Notes under the pieces: model-generated
What the model saw: the letters and a program-made list of their open reading frames with translations, nothing else
The model's database searches: none
Told to the model about the DNA's origin: nothing
Origin: Shewanella algicola
GTDB lineage: Bacteria; Pseudomonadota; Gammaproteobacteria; Enterobacterales; Shewanellaceae
NCBI RefSeq assembly: GCF_014648035.1
Contig: NZ_BMQI01000028.1
Coordinates: forward strand, 1-64,000
Direction: 5' to 3'
DNA: 64,000 bases
Made by a program: the position numbers and the translations under genes
In this document: in pieces, positions 36,193 through 45,634 of the stretch
Layout: every line of letters starts with the position of its first letter
How positions within the stretch are numbered: the first letter of the stretch is position 1

Positions 36193-36287
36193 GTTTGATT
36201 TTAGGAACTCGCAAGCTCGCCAGAGGGCGGACTACGTCCTTCTAGGTTCTAGCTGCGTAACGTCCTAGCAGCGTAGCATTCTATTTC
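36193..36287. repeat. CTAG-rich dispersed repeat in the export-gene leader
   Basis: This copy contains GGAACTCGCAAGCTCGCC, GGGCGGACTACGTCCTTCTAG and two GCGTA(A)CGTCCTAGC words. It lies between the ops leader and the start of the SLBB gene, so it is transcribed in the untranslated leader of the polysaccharide operon. Confidence 0.75.
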
Positions 36288-36369
36288 AGACACGCTACCG
36301 ACCCGCGTGGCGGGCGAGACGCCCTTCGGCGTTCACTAAAAGACAGAAACTATTCTGTCTTTTGCCTTT
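36284..36369 (-). repeat. Leader module A: 86-bp duplicated unit with near-ops
   Basis: This 86-bp unit is repeated at 36438-36523 with one mismatch. Read as minus-strand RNA it has an AU-rich hairpin (AAAAGACAGAA, TAGT, TTCTGTCTTTT), an ACGCC-GAAG-GGCGT hairpin, a CCCGC-CAC-GCGGG hairpin, and then GTCGGTAGCGTG (36291-36302). The last matches the ops element GGCGGTAGCGTG at 11 of 12 positions. Confidence 0.85.
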
Positions 36370-36437
36370 ATAAAATACGTCCTGTATTTTACCCTACGGG
36401 CCAGCTGAAGCTGTTAATAATTGTTCCTGACAATTAT

Positions 36438-36523
36438 TTTCAGGCACGCTACCGACCCGCGTGGCGGGCGAGACGCCCTTCGGCGTTCACTAAAAGACAG
36501 AAACTATTCTGTCTTTTGCCTTT
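36438..36523 (-). repeat. Leader module B: second copy of the 86-bp unit
   Basis: This is the same hairpin series as module A, with its near-ops site at 36445-36456. Between modules B and A the transcript can form two more AU-rich hairpins: AATAATTGT/ACAATTATT at 36416-36438 and an AAAATAC/GTATTTT pair near 36375-36393. The spacing between equivalent points in A and B is 154 bases. Confidence 0.85.
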
Positions 36524-36527
36524 CAGG

Positions 36528-36540
36528 CACGCTACCGCCC
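36528..36540 (-). promoter_or_regulatory. ops element, RfaH recruitment site
   Basis: The minus strand reads GGGCGGTAGCGTG, a full match to the ops element through which RfaH loads onto paused RNA polymerase. It lies 365 bases upstream of the SLBB gene start and about 325 bases downstream of the rfaH stop, both on the same strand. The first ops reached by polymerase is the canonical one; two one-mismatch versions follow in modules B and A. Confidence 0.9.
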
Positions 36541-36866
36541 ATGGATTGCGGCTTCCAATTTGCCCTTCGCTTAGCGAAATCTCTAATTTTTTATGCCCTA
36601 TATTGAGGCATTTTTGCAGATTACCCGCAATTAAGCGCAGAATTATACTTAAAAAAGCACAGATATGCTTTAGTTATAATTCCGATACGCATTAAACATG
36701 TTACATAAACGTATAAAAACACCCAAAACGCTTACATATCGAACAAATTTACCTTGTTTAACTCTTATTCTATGTTTTTTTGGTGCAGAGCTATGGTCAA
36801 TGTCTCACAAGGGTGTAGGCGAAACACTGAATGTAACCATGAGTTACTTGCAACAATTGACTCAAA
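36541..36866 (-). other. Noncoding region between rfaH and the ops leader
   Basis: No gene is supported. The cluster promoter is expected here on the minus strand; a TATAAT is present at 36642-36647, but I see no good -35 at the right distance. Short open frames on the plus strand, for example at 36698-36886, overlap the 3' end of rfaH and look fortuitous. Confidence 0.4.
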
Positions 36867-37358
36867 TCAAACAGACTCTAAGTTAGTCAACTCAACTAAA
36901 ATGCGTTTTTGCTGCCCCATAATGGTAAACAGTACATGGCAACGTTTGTCTGGGTTATTTTCATCGAAAATGGCCTCAAGGTCTTTAAATGGACCATCGA
37001 CAAACTTCACTTTATCGCCTTTAGCTAATGCTTTTTCAACTTCAGGCACATGACCTTGAACACGCCTCTTAAGCGCGGAAATAATTCTGTCGTCAATGGG
37101 AGTCATATCTTCTCGACAGCCTACTATGCGGTTAGCACCACGAGTATTGTGGATTTTGCTCACGCTAGTGACTTGTGGGTCAAAGTAGATAAATAGATAA
37201 CTTGGGAAAAGCGGCACCGTGACCATTTTGCTCTTATTACGGACCGTTTTTTGCTGGGCGATCATCGGTAAATAACTTTCGACTTCTTGTAAAGCCAAAT
37301 TTTGCTGTGCACGTACTTCATCACGTGGTTTGCAATACAGTAGATACCAAGATTTCAT
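36867..37358 (-). CDS. rfaH: Transcription antitermination factor RfaH
   Basis: This NusG paralogue of 163 residues binds RNA polymerase at ops sites and suppresses pausing and rho termination in long envelope operons. The NGN domain starts WYLLYCKPRDEVRAQQNL and includes VPLFPSYLFIYFDP. The C-terminal KOW-like domain (about 110-163) has KGDKVKFVDGPFKDLEAIF. It lies immediately upstream of the polysaccharide cluster whose leader carries ops, so it is probably its dedicated regulator. A genome-wide NusG role is excluded by the RfaH-type sequence and position, although binding to other ops sites is possible. Confidence 0.94.
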   Translation of the reverse strand: MKSWYLLYCKPRDEVRAQQNLALQEVESYLPMIAQQKTVRNKSKMVTVPLFPSYLFIYFDPQVTSVSKIHNTRGANRIVGCREDMTPIDDRIISALKRRVQGHVPEVEKALAKGDKVKFVDGPFKDLEAIFDENNPDKRCHVLFTIMGQQKRILVELTNLESV

Positions 37359-37645
37359 TATTACTCGCTTGTTTAAATTTGCTCATTGGTCTGAGCAGGT
37401 GACATCCCATTCACAACTGAATTTTAGCAAACTTCCCCATTATTTTGAATGATTTTCTATGCTGAACGCTTATAAATACGTCACTTATAGTCAATTTATT
37501 ACTGCATCTGAATGATATTAAAAATCTAATCTATCTAACGCTTTGATTTATCGCTACTAGAGCTAAAGTGTCATGGTCAATAAAGGTCAGTTATTGCAAG
37601 AGCGTAATGGGAAATAACGTCACCGCAAATGCTTTATGCAGAAAA
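37359..37645. other. Upstream region of rfaH, no gene seen
   Basis: About 290 bases upstream of rfaH and downstream of the DUF4136 terminator carry no convincing open frame. The rfaH promoter is expected here. The region is AT-rich, and I could not pick a specific -35/-10 pair with confidence. Confidence 0.4.
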
Positions 37646-37670
37646 AAACCTCGACATAAACTCGAGGTTT
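37646..37670 (-). terminator. Terminator after the DUF4136 lipoprotein gene
   Basis: AAACCTCGA and TCGAGGTTT pair perfectly around a seven-base loop. On the minus strand a T-run follows, making a rho-independent terminator about 42 bases past the lipoprotein stop. Confidence 0.8.
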
Positions 37671-37711
37671 GATGTGCAAAAACCTACATAAAGCGAGGTT
37701 TATTCGTTAGA

Positions 37712-38269
37712 TTATTGCCCAAGTTTTGGCGGGTAATTGATCATCAACTCACCAATCGCATTATTGATTGATTCAGTTCGCTCTTGCGGGGTATTTTGCT
37801 CTCTTATTGTGTCGGCTACTGTACCGCGCCATACTAACTTGCCCGTTTTGTTATCCACTAAATCAACAATCATGGTGCCGACTTCGTATTCGCGTACCAC
37901 GGTTTCAGTTTGCATTGAACCAGCTAGCCCCCAACGAGGGCCATAATATGGGTTATATCCGAAGTGGCTGTTAAAGGTGTCAATGTTGATTTTTTTATCT
38001 ACTTTGGTGATGTAATTAACCAGTAAGTCTGCATTTTGTTTGTCGACTTTACTGATACCTTTTTGGCTTAACTGGGTTTCAATGGCAGAGCGGACACGCT
38101 GGTCCATTAATCCGTCTAATTGATATACCGCATCATCATTTTTCTTTTCTATCCATGCGTATGATTTGTATTGTTCAAATGCGACTGAAGGATCGAAGTC
38201 TGAACTTGATTTTAAGGTACTGCATGCGCTTAACGCTAACACCGCTAAGGCGATAAAAACTTTTTTCAT
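37712..38269 (-). CDS. DUF4136 lipoprotein
   Basis: This is a small predicted lipoprotein of unknown function. The signal peptide is MKKVFIALAVLALSACSTLK with lipobox LSAC, so the mature protein starts at the cysteine near residue 16. The DUF4136-like body has YKSYAWIEKK, LMDQRVRSAIETQL, ADLLVNYI and GTMIVDLVDNKTGKLVWRG. The open frame extends to 38332, but ATG at 38269 starts the signal peptide and has GGAG about eight bases upstream. It is a single gene with its own terminator. Confidence 0.88.
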   Translation of the reverse strand: MKKVFIALAVLALSACSTLKSSSDFDPSVAFEQYKSYAWIEKKNDDAVYQLDGLMDQRVRSAIETQLSQKGISKVDKQNADLLVNYITKVDKKINIDTFNSHFGYNPYYGPRWGLAGSMQTETVVREYEVGTMIVDLVDNKTGKLVWRGTVADTIREQNTPQERTESINNAIGELMINYPPKLGQ

Positions 38270-38380
38270 TACAGACTCCAAGATAGCATTGAGTAATAAG
38301 CATAAGCTTATAGAGCGCAATAATGTTGTCAAGTTAACTAGGGTTTATAAACCTATAGTAAGATAAGAACTTAGTTTACT

Positions 38381-38480
38381 TGTCGTCCCGGCAATGCTGT
38401 TAAGCCGGGATCCAGCTGTTAGCTTTTAAGAGCAAACACCTGGTTCCCCGATAAAAACAGTCAAGGATGACGGCCTAAAG
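38381..38480. repeat. REP-like palindromic repeat, single copy
   Basis: CGTCCCGGCAATGCTGTTAAG is followed by CCGGGATCCAG and later GGATGACGGC. The TCCCGGC/GCCGGGA arms form a hairpin. It is a diverged relative of the units in the array at 42.7-43.9 kb, showing that the family is dispersed, not only local. Confidence 0.7.
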
Positions 38481-38549
38481 AAGTACACTTTTGACCTTGG
38501 CACTTGTCACTTTTACCTAGCCCCTTGTTACTCGGACTCTATTCTTCAC

Positions 38550-40292
38550 CTAACCCTTATTGCTGATCCACACAGTTTGATATGGTTGCAATTGTATTGT
38601 TTGGGTAATGTCTTCTATTTTGGTCTCACTGAGTAAATCGACCCAATGTTCTGAAATCACCAGATTTAACTCATTGATTGGTAAGTCGGTGACTTGGTCT
38701 GAGACATTACTGATACAAAAAATACTTTGCTTGCGGTTTCGACTTTGACGCCAAAAACCAAAAAGCTGTAGACCTAAATGTAAGGTAAATTGTGTCGCGC
38801 TTGGATGAAATGCAGCTTGTTGTGTGCGTATATTGATGAGCTTTGTCATTGCCGACAATACTTGGCTGTGAGTGCTTTGCGCATCGCCCAGTTGTTGCTT
38901 TAATTCATCAAGTTCCCAGCGATGTCGGTTAATAGCCCGGTTGTGTGATGTATTTGCCAATTTTTCATAGTCATTACGGGTACCCAGCAAACTGTGAATG
39001 TATATTCCGGGTATGCCCTCCAGTGCCAACATGATGGAATGAGCACACATAAAGCGTTGCATGCCCCATAAATCTTTACCTTTTGTGGTGCCTTGCAGGG
39101 CATCGTAAAGGGCAATATTAATTTCGTAAGGTTTTTGCTCACCAGTTTCAGTGGTACGTGCTGATATTTTCCCACCAAAATCTTTCATGGTGTCGACAAG
39201 GGTTTGTATTTCATCATCGTCGAGTAACCCTTCTGCCGGACGTAACCCAATACCGTCGTGTGAGGCGATAAAGTTAAAGTAGGTTGTGCCATCTTGCGCT
39301 GGCGGCATGCTCATTAACCAACGCTTTAAGTACAAGCAGTTACTGGTAATCAGAGTATTGATGAGCAAGGGCGGTAAGGAAAAGTTATAAATACAATGCG
39401 CTTCGTTAGCATTACCGAAGTAGGTTAAATTTTGGGTATTGGGTATATTGGTTTCGGTAATAATCATCGCATCGTTTTGTGCATGCTCAATTAGCGTGCG
39501 CAGTAACCGAATAATTTCATGCGTTTGCACCAGGTTGATCGATTTGCTTCCGACTATTTTCCATAAAAATGCGACTGCATCGAACCTAAATATACTGACG
39601 CCGGCATCTAAGTATTGGCGAATAATAGTGACAAACTCGATGAGAACTTGTGGGTTTCTAAAATCAAAATCCACCTGATCATGGCTAAACGTACACCACA
39701 CATGTTGGGTGCCGGTTGGGGTTTCAGTCGGTCTTAATAACGTTGACGTTCGTGGTCTTACAACTTCAGATAAATCATCTTTGGGTTGCGCGGTAAAAAA
39801 GTAATCGTGACCAGGCCCCTCACCTTTACAAAAGTTCTCGAACCATAAGCTGCGGCTAGAACAATGATTAATCACTAAATCTGACATTAACCTACGTTTA
39901 CTGGCAATGGCACTAATGTCAGCCCAATCACCGAGGCTTTCATTGACACTGGAGTAGTCTATAACCGCAAAGCCATCGTCTGAACTGTAGGGGAAAAATG
40001 GTAAAATATGCACACTATTAATGCAGCCAACGTAGCTGTCAATAAATTGCGCTAAGGTGGTGAGTGGGCGCTCACCTTGCTGCAATATACTGTCACCATA
40101 GGTAATCATTATGGTGTCTTTTTCTGACCAATGGTTTACAAAAGGCTCAGGTACCTGACTAAATTCGCTAATGCGCATGATTTCAATCAGCCGACTCACC
40201 AATTGGTTTATCGATTGATCGATATCGATGTCTTTATATATACACTCCAGTTGATGCTGTAGCTTTTGTTGCAATCCATCCATTACTGACAT
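38550..40292 (-). CDS. GH13_18 phosphorylase, probably glucosylglycerate phosphorylase
   Basis: This cytoplasmic glycoside phosphorylase has 580 residues. Catalytic segments are visible: [11 protein letters not shown] (nucleophile Asp), IITETNIP (acid/base Glu) and [12 protein letters not shown] (transition-state Asp). The subfamily includes sucrose phosphorylase and glucosylglycerate phosphorylase. Because the two upstream genes make glucosylglycerate, phosphorolysis of that solute to glucose-1-phosphate and glycerate is the likely role; sucrose phosphorylase is the alternative. It lies 20 bases after the synthase gene. Confidence 0.82.
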   Translation of the reverse strand: MSVMDGLQQKLQHQLECIYKDIDIDQSINQLVSRLIEIMRISEFSQVPEPFVNHWSEKDTIMITYGDSILQQGERPLTTLAQFIDSYVGCINSVHILPFFPYSSDDGFAVIDYSSVNESLGDWADISAIASKRRLMSDLVINHCSSRSLWFENFCKGEGPGHDYFFTAQPKDDLSEVVRPRTSTLLRPTETPTGTQHVWCTFSHDQVDFDFRNPQVLIEFVTIIRQYLDAGVSIFRFDAVAFLWKIVGSKSINLVQTHEIIRLLRTLIEHAQNDAMIITETNIPNTQNLTYFGNANEAHCIYNFSLPPLLINTLITSNCLYLKRWLMSMPPAQDGTTYFNFIASHDGIGLRPAEGLLDDDEIQTLVDTMKDFGGKISARTTETGEQKPYEINIALYDALQGTTKGKDLWGMQRFMCAHSIMLALEGIPGIYIHSLLGTRNDYEKLANTSHNRAINRHRWELDELKQQLGDAQSTHSQVLSAMTKLINIRTQQAAFHPSATQFTLHLGLQLFGFWRQSRNRKQSIFCISNVSDQVTDLPINELNLVISEHWVDLLSETKIEDITQTIQLQPYQTVWISNKG

Positions 40293-40312
40293 AAAAAACC
40301 TTATATTAATCC

Positions 40313-41533
40313 TTAACTGAATTCAGCGTTGTCGGCCTCGACCGCTTCTTTAAGTTGTTCAAGTACATCAGGCATTGCGCTCACTACTCGGCTCCATGTT
40401 GGCATAAATGGTGTTTCCATTGGGTTATCTAGAAAACGTTGCCCTGCTGTCACAATATTTTGGGCAAACATTTCAACGGCCTTTTCTTCTAAATGGATGT
40501 CGGTAGTTAGGCCATTCATTAATGCATCATTATGATAGGTTTCGACATAATCGAGTGCAACACGGTAATAAGTGGCTTTTAATGTACGAAATGATTCGGT
40601 GCTGAAGGTGTTGCCTTGAGTGGCTAGTTTACGGAAAAACGCTTTAGTAATATCAATCGACATTTTTGATAAACCGGCATCTTCATTGTTTAGCGACAAG
40701 TCTTGATGTTTGTGATCGTAATTATCGGCGATATCAACCTGACAAATACGGTTAGGGGCATAATTACGTTGCATTTCAGACAGTACGCCAATTTCTAGGC
40801 CCCAGTCACTTGGGATACGTAAATCAGTTAACACATCACGTCTGAATGAGAACTCACCTGCTAATGGGTAACGAAAGCTGTCCATGTATTCTAAATATTC
40901 GTTATAACCCACTACTTTTTTTAGTGCTTTAATCAGTGGAGTGACTAACAAACGTGATACTCGGCCATTAATTTTGCCATCAGACAATCTGGCGTAATAA
41001 CCTTTGCTAAATGCATAATTAAATTGCGGGTTGGCGACTGGGTATAGCAATCTCGCCAATAAGGACTTCTCGTATGTCACGATGTCGCAATCATGTAATG
41101 CGACAGACTCTGATTTTTTTGAGGCCAACATGTAACCCATGCAGTACCATACATTGCGGCCTTTACCCAACTCAGTGGGTGCTAAGCCTAACTTTTGTAA
41201 TTTAGCATCAAGTGCTTGAAGTCGCGGACCGTCGTTCCATAATATACGGTGATGTTGCGGTAATTCACCAAAAAAACTCAGCGCATGTTTGTATTGCGCT
41301 TCGTCTGCCCTATCTAAGCCAATGACGATTTCAGATAAGTAAGGCACGTCTTTAAGTTTTGTCACGATACCTTTTAACGCATCGCCTTCTAACTCAGAAA
41401 ATAGCGAAGGTAATATCAACCCTAATGGTCGAGTTTTAGCAAATTTAAGCAGATCTTGTTCAAGCTCATCATGGGTACGACGAGTTAGGTTGTGCATTGT
41501 AGTGACAATGCCATTTTGATAAAAATCAGCCAT
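40313..41533 (-). CDS. gpgS: Glucosyl-3-phosphoglycerate synthase (GT81-like)
   Basis: This 406-residue GT-A transferase should join glucose from a nucleotide sugar to 3-phosphoglycerate, the first step of the compatible solute glucosylglycerate. The segment [16 protein letters not shown] is followed by the metal-binding [12 protein letters not shown], and the acceptor region carries [13 protein letters not shown] and [11 protein letters not shown], as in GpgS/MpgS proteins. It sits one base after the phosphatase gene and before the phosphorylase. Mannosyl rather than glucosyl transfer is possible; the adjacent GH13_18 enzyme favours glucose. Confidence 0.85.
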   Translation of the reverse strand: MADFYQNGIVTTMHNLTRRTHDELEQDLLKFAKTRPLGLILPSLFSELEGDALKGIVTKLKDVPYLSEIVIGLDRADEAQYKHALSFFGELPQHHRILWNDGPRLQALDAKLQKLGLAPTELGKGRNVWYCMGYMLASKKSESVALHDCDIVTYEKSLLARLLYPVANPQFNYAFSKGYYARLSDGKINGRVSRLLVTPLIKALKKVVGYNEYLEYMDSFRYPLAGEFSFRRDVLTDLRIPSDWGLEIGVLSEMQRNYAPNRICQVDIADNYDHKHQDLSLNNEDAGLSKMSIDITKAFFRKLATQGNTFSTESFRTLKATYYRVALDYVETYHNDALMNGLTTDIHLEEKAVEMFAQNIVTAGQRFLDNPMETPFMPTWSRVVSAMPDVLEQLKEAVEADNAEFS

Positions 41534-41534
41534 A

Positions 41535-42392
41535 TTATGCTCCTGTTAATGACGCAGATGCCGAAGGTGTTGCCAATGTTGACGTTAATAGTGTTGCCGT
41601 AATGCATTCTGCCCAGCCTTTTGGGCCATACTCTTGGCTTTTAATGGTTTGTTTTTTACGTAATACCGGAAAATCATGGGTTGGAGATTTTATTTGAATG
41701 GCAATATCAGCTGCTTCTAACATGGCACTGTCGTTACCGCTGTCACCTAATGCGATTGTCGTCACCGGTGTTTGGTATTGTTTTGCATACACTTGAGCTA
41801 ACCAGTTCATCGCTTTACCTTTGTCACTTTCACCACCGATGTGCAAAAAGCGACCGCCTTGTAACATATGGGCGCCATGTGATGTCATATGTGCAATAAA
41901 TTCTTGCTTACGTGCCTCATCACCTTTCCATAATAATGGTTCAGAATAATGTCTCACTAGGGCAAGCCTTGCTTTGTCGGGGGCTAGGTCGGTGACCTCA
42001 CACAACTCTTCAACGCTAAATGATGAAAAACCAACATACTCATCTTCAAACTCAACGGCTTGTTGAGCTAATAAATCAAGCCAATGTTGACGTGGTGGGC
42101 AAAACTCTTTAACCCAGTAATACCCTTGGGTAACGGTGTCTTGTGGTTGTTGATCAAAGTATCCGATTGGAATATAGATAACGGCACCATTTTCTGAAAT
42201 AAACGGTGAGTTAATGCCGATGGTTTGCTGCAGCTTTTCCATTTCAGCAAAGGTTTTACTGGTATTAGCAATAATGGGAATATGACGTTCATTGAGCGCT
42301 TCAATGACATCAATGGCATGGTTGAAACTATAGTCAAAGTGGTCGAGTAACGTTCCGTCAATATCAGTGAAAATCAGTGGTCTACTGGTCAT
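41535..42392 (-). CDS. Glucosyl/mannosyl-3-phosphoglycerate phosphatase (HAD IIB)
   Basis: This 285-residue haloacid-dehalogenase phosphatase removes the phosphate to give glucosylglycerate. Motif I is FTDIDGTLLDH, motif II lies in IIANTSKTFAEM, and motif IV is ALGDSGNDSAMLEAADIAI; FISENGAVIYIP is typical of the MpgP branch. It is the first gene of a three-gene operon with the synthase and the phosphorylase. Whether the natural substrate is the glucosyl or mannosyl form is not decidable from sequence alone. Confidence 0.87.
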   Translation of the reverse strand: MTSRPLIFTDIDGTLLDHFDYSFNHAIDVIEALNERHIPIIANTSKTFAEMEKLQQTIGINSPFISENGAVIYIPIGYFDQQPQDTVTQGYYWVKEFCPPRQHWLDLLAQQAVEFEDEYVGFSSFSVEELCEVTDLAPDKARLALVRHYSEPLLWKGDEARKQEFIAHMTSHGAHMLQGGRFLHIGGESDKGKAMNWLAQVYAKQYQTPVTTIALGDSGNDSAMLEAADIAIQIKSPTHDFPVLRKKQTIKSQEYGPKGWAECITATLLTSTLATPSASASLTGA

Positions 42393-42719
42393 ATCTTGTC
42401 CCTTTAACTTAATACTGGATAGCGCGGTAAGAAAAATCTTAGTTGTTACTTTGCGATATTACTAAATTAATAGATTCAGAATATGTGCCAGTGCAAAAAA
42501 GTGTTGCCCCGAAATGGAACAAACTACTTTTTAGCCACTGTAATTTATAGTTTTTTATTTTGTTAAACCGAACATGAAGAATAGTATTTTAGAGATTAAA
42601 CGAGTTACATATGTGCAACAAACAAAGCGCTTCGCACCATTTTGGTGCAATAAATGGATAAAAAGAGACTATAAGGTTGAGATGGCCAATCTTGGTAAGT
42701 CGGTGCACAATCAAGATCA

Positions 42720-43940
42720 AATGCCAAGAATGGATCCCCAATAAAAGCACTTGAGGATGACGGCAACTACTACGTCGTTAGCTCATTCGTACTCGGATAA
42801 TGCCAACTACTCCGTCATTAGTTCATTCGCAGTCAGTGACGCCAACTACTCCATCATTAGCTCATTCGTACTCAGATGACGCCAACTCCTACGTCGTTCC
42901 GGCAATGCTTTTAAGCCGGAATCCAGGTGTTGGCTTTTATGCTGTAAGGCGACAGTCAACGTCACGAGATTCGTACTCGGATGATGCCAACTACTACGTC
43001 GTTCCGGCAATGCTTTTGAGCCGGAATCCAGGTGTTGGCTTTTATACAGTAAGGCGACAGTCAACGTCACGAGATTCGTACTCAGATGACGCCAACTACT
43101 ACGTCGTTCCGGCAATGCTTTTGAGCCGGAATCCAGGTGTTGGCTTTTATGCTGTAAGGCGACAGTCAAAGTCACAAGACACAAGAAACACCTGGATCGT
43201 CCCGGTAACTCTTATAAATCCGGGATCTAAGATCTCAGGGATGACAGATTAGAGAAACACCTGGATCGTCCCGATATTTTTTATAAGTCCAAGCTCTAAG
43301 ATCTCAGGGATGACGGCATAGAGCCGCCTCCAATCACGCCTATTATTCCATCATTAGCTCATTCGTACTCGGATGATGCCAACTACTACGTCGTTCCGGC
43401 AATGCTTTTAAGCCGGAATCCAGGTGTTGGCTTTTATACAGTAAGGCGACAGTCAACGTCACGAGATTCGTACTCAAATGACGCCAACTACTACGTCGTT
43501 CCGGCAATGCTTTTGAGCCGGAATCCAGGTGTTGGCTTTTATGCTGTAAGGCGACAGTCAAAGTCACAAGACACAAGAAACACCAGGATCGTCCCGGTAA
43601 CTCTTATAAATCCAGGATCTAAGATCTAAGGGATGACGGCATAGCGCAGCCTCCAATCACGCCTATTATTCCATCATTAGCTCATTCGTACTCAGATGAC
43701 GCCAACTACTACGTCGTTCCGGCAATGCTTTTGAGCCGGAATCCAGGTGTTGGCTTTTATGCTGTAAGGCAACAGTCAACGTCACAAGACACGAGAGACA
43801 AGAAACACCTGGATCGTCCCGGTAACTCTTATAAATCCGGGATCTAAGATCTCAGGGATGACAGATTAGAGAAACACCTGGATCGTCCCGGTATTTCTTA
43901 TAAGTTTAGGATCTAAGATCTCGGGGATGACGGCTAATGT
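42720..43940. repeat. Array of 105-bp palindrome-based repeats
   Basis: A 105-base unit centred on CGTTCCGGCAATGCTTTT then GAGCCGGAATCCAGGTGTTG occurs with ACGTCGTTCC at 42891, 42996, 43101, 43388, 43493 and 43711: runs of three, two and one. Each run ends in a second module with TCCCGGTAACTCTTATAAAT then CCGGGATCTAAGATCTCAGG. Both modules contain hairpin arms (TTCCGGC/GCCGGAA and TCCCGG/CCGGGA). The open frames across it on both strands exist because 105 is a multiple of three. No gene is present in 42393-43957. Confidence 0.9.
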
Positions 43941-43957
43941 AGGTACAATTACAAGCT

Positions 43958-44377
43958 TTAAAACTGGTTTTCAAAATAGCTTTCGATAATCAATACGGCA
44001 GATACGGCATCGACCTGCCCCTTGGTTAATGCTTTAAACCCACCTAACTCAAACAAACGTGCTTTAGCATCTGCGGTGGTAAGGCGCTCATCTTGGGTGG
44101 CAATTTTCACTCCAAAACGTCCATTGATACGGTTAGCAAATTTACGGGCGCGCTGGGTCATTTCTTGCTCTGTACCATCCATATTTAATGGTAAGCCGAC
44201 AACCACCAAATCGGGTTGCCATTCTTTAAGTAGCTTTTCAATATCACCCCAGTTTGGAATACCATCAACCGCTTTGATTGATAACAAGGGTGTGGCACTT
44301 GCCGTTATGGCTTGGCCTATCGCAACACCAATACTTTTGGTGCCATAATCAAAGCCTAAAACCGTTTGAGGTTGCAT
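43958..44377 (-). CDS. ruvX: RuvX/YqgF RNase H-fold nuclease
   Basis: This 139-residue protein of the YqgF family is implicated in Holliday junction resolution and 16S rRNA 5'-end processing. It starts [17 protein letters not shown] with the catalytic Asp. It continues with [20 protein letters not shown] and the second acidic motif [11 protein letters not shown], then [12 protein letters not shown]. Full length. It follows yqgE in the widely conserved yqgE-ruvX pair, here separated by a CTAG-rich repeat of about 140 bases. Confidence 0.95.
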   Translation of the reverse strand: MQPQTVLGFDYGTKSIGVAIGQAITASATPLLSIKAVDGIPNWGDIEKLLKEWQPDLVVVGLPLNMDGTEQEMTQRARKFANRINGRFGVKIATQDERLTTADAKARLFELGGFKALTKGQVDAVSAVLIIESYFENQF

Positions 44378-44403
44378 GTATTTCTCTTTATTTAATCTTT
44401 AGA

Positions 44404-44541
44404 TTTGGGTGTTAAATACTAGGGGCTAGGAACTCGCAAGCTCGCCTGAGGGCGGAATACACCCTTCTAGGTTCTAGCAGCGACGCGTCCTAGCAGCGAC
44501 GAAGTCACGCCCTAGAACCTAGTTACGAAGCGTCCTAAAAC
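44404..44541. repeat. CTAG-rich dispersed repeat between yqgE and ruvX
   Basis: This copy contains AGGAACTCGCAAGCTCGCC, TGAGGGCGGAATACACCC, GTTCTAGCAGCGACGCGTCC and GCAGCGACGAAGTCACGCCC. It has been inserted or amplified between two genes that are normally adjacent, so it probably lies within their transcript. Confidence 0.8.
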
Positions 44542-44557
44542 CGCAGTGATACTGCTG

Positions 44558-45118
44558 TTAAGCGTGCCCGATTTGTGTCGACATTTGCCAAAAGTCGAAC
44601 CCTAATGCTTGAGTTGCACTTTGCCATAATTGCTCTGGATCACCATTAAACAAAAGCTCAGGTGAGGCTTTAATGGTAAGCCAGGTATTTTCAGCTAATT
44701 CTTGCTCAAGTTGATCTTTTCCCCAACCAGCGTAACCCAAGGCAACAATAAAGTTATCGGGGGATTTTCCGGTGCCAATTGAGCTAAGGATATCGCGTGA
44801 AGTGGTGAGCATCGAGTAATCACTTATCTCAACACTATTTATCCAGTTTTTTTGAGGGGTATGAATAACAAAGCCGCGGTCGGGAGCTACTGGACCGCCA
44901 ATCAATACTTGTTCATTGATTGTAAACATGTGCTCAGGAGAAGGGTTGAGTTCCATTTGGTCGAGTAACTCTTCAACATCAACACCAATTGGGCGATTAA
45001 CCATTATTCCCATTGCGCCTTTTTCGTCATGCTCGCAAACATAAATCACTGAACGTTCAAAAAACGTGTCATCTAATGATGGCATTGCAATTAACAAATG
45101 ATCTTTTAAGCTATCCAT
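44558..45118 (-). CDS. yqgE: YqgE/AlgH family protein
   Basis: This 186-residue member of the UPF0301 family has the standard start [20 protein letters not shown], followed by [35 protein letters not shown] and [21 protein letters not shown]. Its molecular function is not firmly established; AlgH of Pseudomonas affects alginate regulation. It sits just upstream of ruvX as in most gammaproteobacteria. It is full length. Confidence 0.95.
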   Translation of the reverse strand: MDSLKDHLLIAMPSLDDTFFERSVIYVCEHDEKGAMGIMVNRPIGVDVEELLDQMELNPSPEHMFTINEQVLIGGPVAPDRGFVIHTPQKNWINSVEISDYSMLTTSRDILSSIGTGKSPDNFIVALGYAGWGKDQLEQELAENTWLTIKASPELLFNGDPEQLWQSATQALGFDFWQMSTQIGHA

Positions 45119-45146
45119 ATGCTCTCCCCTATCGTGCTGTTAGCGT

Positions 45147-45476
45147 TTATCCGCCCGCTAATTTCACGGTGAAATTCATTTTCTCTAATATGGATTTTAT
45201 CTGCTCGCGATTATCAGTTTGAACCTCAATATTGAAGTCTTTTACTGTACCACCACAACCACATTGTTTCTTAAGCTTTTGCGCCAATTCTTTTAACGCT
45301 TTTTCGTCGAGCCCTAGGCCTTTAATAACACTGACACCTTTACCTTTTCGACCTTTAGTGTCTTTATGAATTCGTACTATGCCGTCACCCGTTGGCACTT
45401 CGGCTTGTGCTTTTGGCTCGTCAATTCGTCCTTTGTCTGTGCTATATACCAGCGAAATATTTGGATCTATTCTCAT
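45147..45476 (-). CDS. yciH: SUI1/YciH family translation factor
   Basis: This 109-residue eIF1-like protein is predicted to act in start-codon fidelity on the 30S subunit. The SUI1 domain (residues about 30-105) includes GDGIVRIHKDTKGRKGKGVS, LKKQCGCGGTVKDFNIEVQT and DNREQIKSIL. Its stop lies 28 bases before the yqgE start, so the two are probably cotranscribed with ruvX. Confidence 0.93.
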   Translation of the reverse strand: MRIDPNISLVYSTDKGRIDEPKAQAEVPTGDGIVRIHKDTKGRKGKGVSVIKGLGLDEKALKELAQKLKKQCGCGGTVKDFNIEVQTDNREQIKSILEKMNFTVKLAGG

Positions 45477-45580
45477 AATCGTTGTTTTTGATAACCGTAG
45501 TTTGAGTTTAACAAATCGTAAAAGCTGAGGCGAGGAGATAAAGTGACGATATTAAATCACGAGAGATGAGTCAAAAGAAA

Positions 45581-45614
45581 AAGAGGTTACTGGTGATATC
45601 ATCAGTAACCTCTT
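45581..45614 (-). terminator. Terminator after hemH
   Basis: A perfect 12-base stem, AAGAGGTTACTG and CAGTAACCTCTT, with a ten-base loop, is followed on the minus strand by a T-rich run (TTTCTTTT). It lies about 20 bases past the hemH stop. Confidence 0.85.
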
Positions 45615-45634
45615 AAAATATTGTTTAAACAGAT

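Noticed and set aside
36698-36886. 62-codon plus-strand frame between the ops leader and rfaH
   Set aside because: It overlaps the 3' end of rfaH on the opposite strand, lacks a ribosome site and has no family features.
38550-40292. Sucrose phosphorylase as the primary call
   Set aside because: It is possible on sequence alone, but direct linkage to glucosylglycerate synthesis genes makes glucosylglycerate the better substrate; sucrose is kept as the alternative.
42800-43252. 150-codon open frame with 35-residue repeats, and similar frames on the minus strand
   Set aside because: The frame is open on both strands only because the underlying 105-bp DNA repeat is a multiple of three; the DNA palindromes are conserved and there is no ribosome site or recognisable protein.
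42720-43940. Possible CRISPR array
   Set aside because: Units are 105 bp and near-identical over their whole length, with no short constant repeats separated by unique spacers and no cas genes nearby.
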